A stretch of DNA of 46,398 nucleotides, taken from positions 1 through 46,398 of the forward strand of contig NZ_WTWX01000003.1 of assembly GCF_009870785.1 (NCBI RefSeq), in the 5' to 3' direction. Of the stretch, positions 45,778 through 46,398 are shown in pieces. The position numbers and the translations under genes are program-made. The first letter of the stretch is position 1, and each line of letters begins with the position of its first letter. Under the pieces are notes generated by a model. That model was not told the origin of the DNA and ran no database searches. It saw nothing but the letters and a program-made list of their open reading frames with translations. The stretch comes from Paenibacillus sp. An7. GTDB lineage: Bacteria > Bacillota > Bacilli > Paenibacillales > Paenibacillaceae.

Positions 45778-45818
45778 AAAGAGGCAGACCTGTAAATCAA
45801 AGGTCTGCCTCTTTTGAT
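45778..45818. terminator. Bidirectional terminator between the LCP and amylase genes
   Basis: Perfect 14-base-pair stem AAAGAGGCAGACCT / AGGTCTGCCTCTTT followed by TTGA; the minus-strand side ends in TTTCTTTCAT. Confidence 0.88.
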
Positions 45819-45827
45819 ACCTTATTT

Positions 45828-46398
45828 TTAAGCTTGTGACTCTTGCTTCTGATCGTCTGATTCCTGATCTTGAACTTGTTCCACCCAGACTGAGACACTT
45901 CCGCCTTTGACGGTAAAGTTAGCACAGCCATCTTCTTCGATCGTAAACGTCTGTTCTTGGTTACCTGTAATGTCATACCAAGTCTGCCCCGCACGTTCTT
46001 TACCGACACACATCCGCTTTTCTCCATTTTCGCCGTTACCGATAATGATGGCACAGCCGGAGTGAGGGATTTCAGCGACACCGCATCTTACCCAGCCAAT
46101 CGTATTGGGATGGTCAAAATAATCAATTTGGTCACCGTAGGCATGATCGTATCTTGCGGCTAGCAGAGGGTCGATGGCTGCTTGCTTCGAAGGAATCGGA
46201 TTTTCTCCGCCAATGCCATAGTAATCTCCGTAGAACACACATGGGTATCCGCCCTGACGAAGTAAGATCAGTGCATATGCACTTTGTTTAAACCAGTCGT
46301 CAATCCAGGACTCGAGTGCTTCTCCCGGCTGAGAGTCATGGTTATCAACAAAGGTAACCGCATGGGTGGGGTGGGTTTGAACAAGCGTATCATTAAAA
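45828..46398 (-). CDS. Alpha-amylase (GH13, cytoplasmic type), C-terminal part, runs off the window
   Basis: The frame is open to the right edge, so only the last 190 or so residues are present and the start lies beyond 46398. The segment includes the catalytic region IV FVDNHDSQPGEALESWIDDW and GGYPCVFYGDYYG, then the C-terminal beta domain (GWVRCGVAEIPHSGCAIIIGNGENG, then KGGSVSVWVEQ) ending in a polar Gln/Asp/Ser-rich tail of about 20 residues. This layout matches Gram-positive cytoplasmic GH13_5 amylases that make maltohexaose-type products. No export signal can be judged because the N-terminus is missing. Confidence 0.9.
   Translation of the reverse strand, partial: FNDTLVQTHPTHAVTFVDNHDSQPGEALESWIDDWFKQSAYALILLRQGGYPCVFYGDYYGIGGENPIPSKQAAIDPLLAARYDHAYGDQIDYFDHPNTIGWVRCGVAEIPHSGCAIIIGNGENGEKRMCVGKERAGQTWYDITGNQEQTFTIEEDGCANFTVKGGSVSVWVEQVQDQESDDQKQESQA

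Overview
The window looks like chromosomal DNA of a Paenibacillus-like member of the Bacillales. The signs are moderate-to-low GC, strong AGGAGG-type ribosome binding sites, frequent GTG and TTG starts, a Bce-type antimicrobial-peptide resistance module, Fur boxes of the Bacillus type, a secreted protein with the copper-amine-oxidase-N 'stalk' domain, and a very large modular pectin-degrading enzyme. The assignment rests on gene content and motifs read by eye; no database was searched.

Layout. The first ~55 bases look like the 3' end (domains V/VI) of a group II intron that abuts the stop codon of a Dph6-like ATP-binding protein (58-765, -). Next come a small membrane protein with an overlapping 30-residue peptide (965-1536), and a ribbon-helix-helix protein followed by a second, divergent sliding clamp (1706-3153). 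Housekeeping and stress genes follow: aldo/keto reductase, PhnA/YjdM zinc ribbon, luciferase-like flavin oxidoreductase, diacylglycerol-kinase-like lipid kinase, an ArsR regulator with a SulP anion transporter, an XRE-cupin regulator, DoxX, and a MarR regulator with an MFS exporter. The stretch 12.5-17.0 kb (-) is a complete Bce-type unit: response regulator, sensor kinase, ABC ATPase and ABC permease.

The middle holds a secreted multicopper oxidase with an extra C-terminal plastocyanin-like domain (17396-18760, -), a leucine-rich-repeat/stalk protein, an AraC regulator under a near-perfect Fur box, a RlmN/Cfr-family methyltransferase, a POT peptide transporter, and two FecCD siderophore permeases under a second Fur-like box. 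The AraC regulator and the permeases probably belong to one iron-acquisition response, although no binding protein or ATPase lies in the window.

From 28 to 39.4 kb lies a carbohydrate region: an ArsR-type regulator with a beta-rich sensor-like C-terminus, divergent from a CUT1-type ABC importer (binding lipoprotein and two permeases), then a Gfo/Idh/MocA oxidoreductase, a small membrane protein, and a 1,708-residue secreted enzyme that appears to join a rhamnogalacturonan acetylesterase (CE12-like) to a rhamnogalacturonan lyase (PL11). Together these suggest use of plant pectin, but that the importer serves the pectin enzyme is inference.

The right end holds a KatE-type large catalase with a sigma-B-like promoter, peptidase T, an AHSA1/SRPBCC protein, an Ogt DNA methyltransferase, an LCP cell-wall ligase, and the C-terminal end of a cytoplasmic-type alpha-amylase that runs off the window. 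No tRNA, rRNA or CRISPR array was seen. No single wholly new system stands out. The best leads are the RHH-second clamp pair, the oxidase-plastocyanin fusion, the CE12-PL11 fusion, and several operator-like dyads not tied to known regulons.
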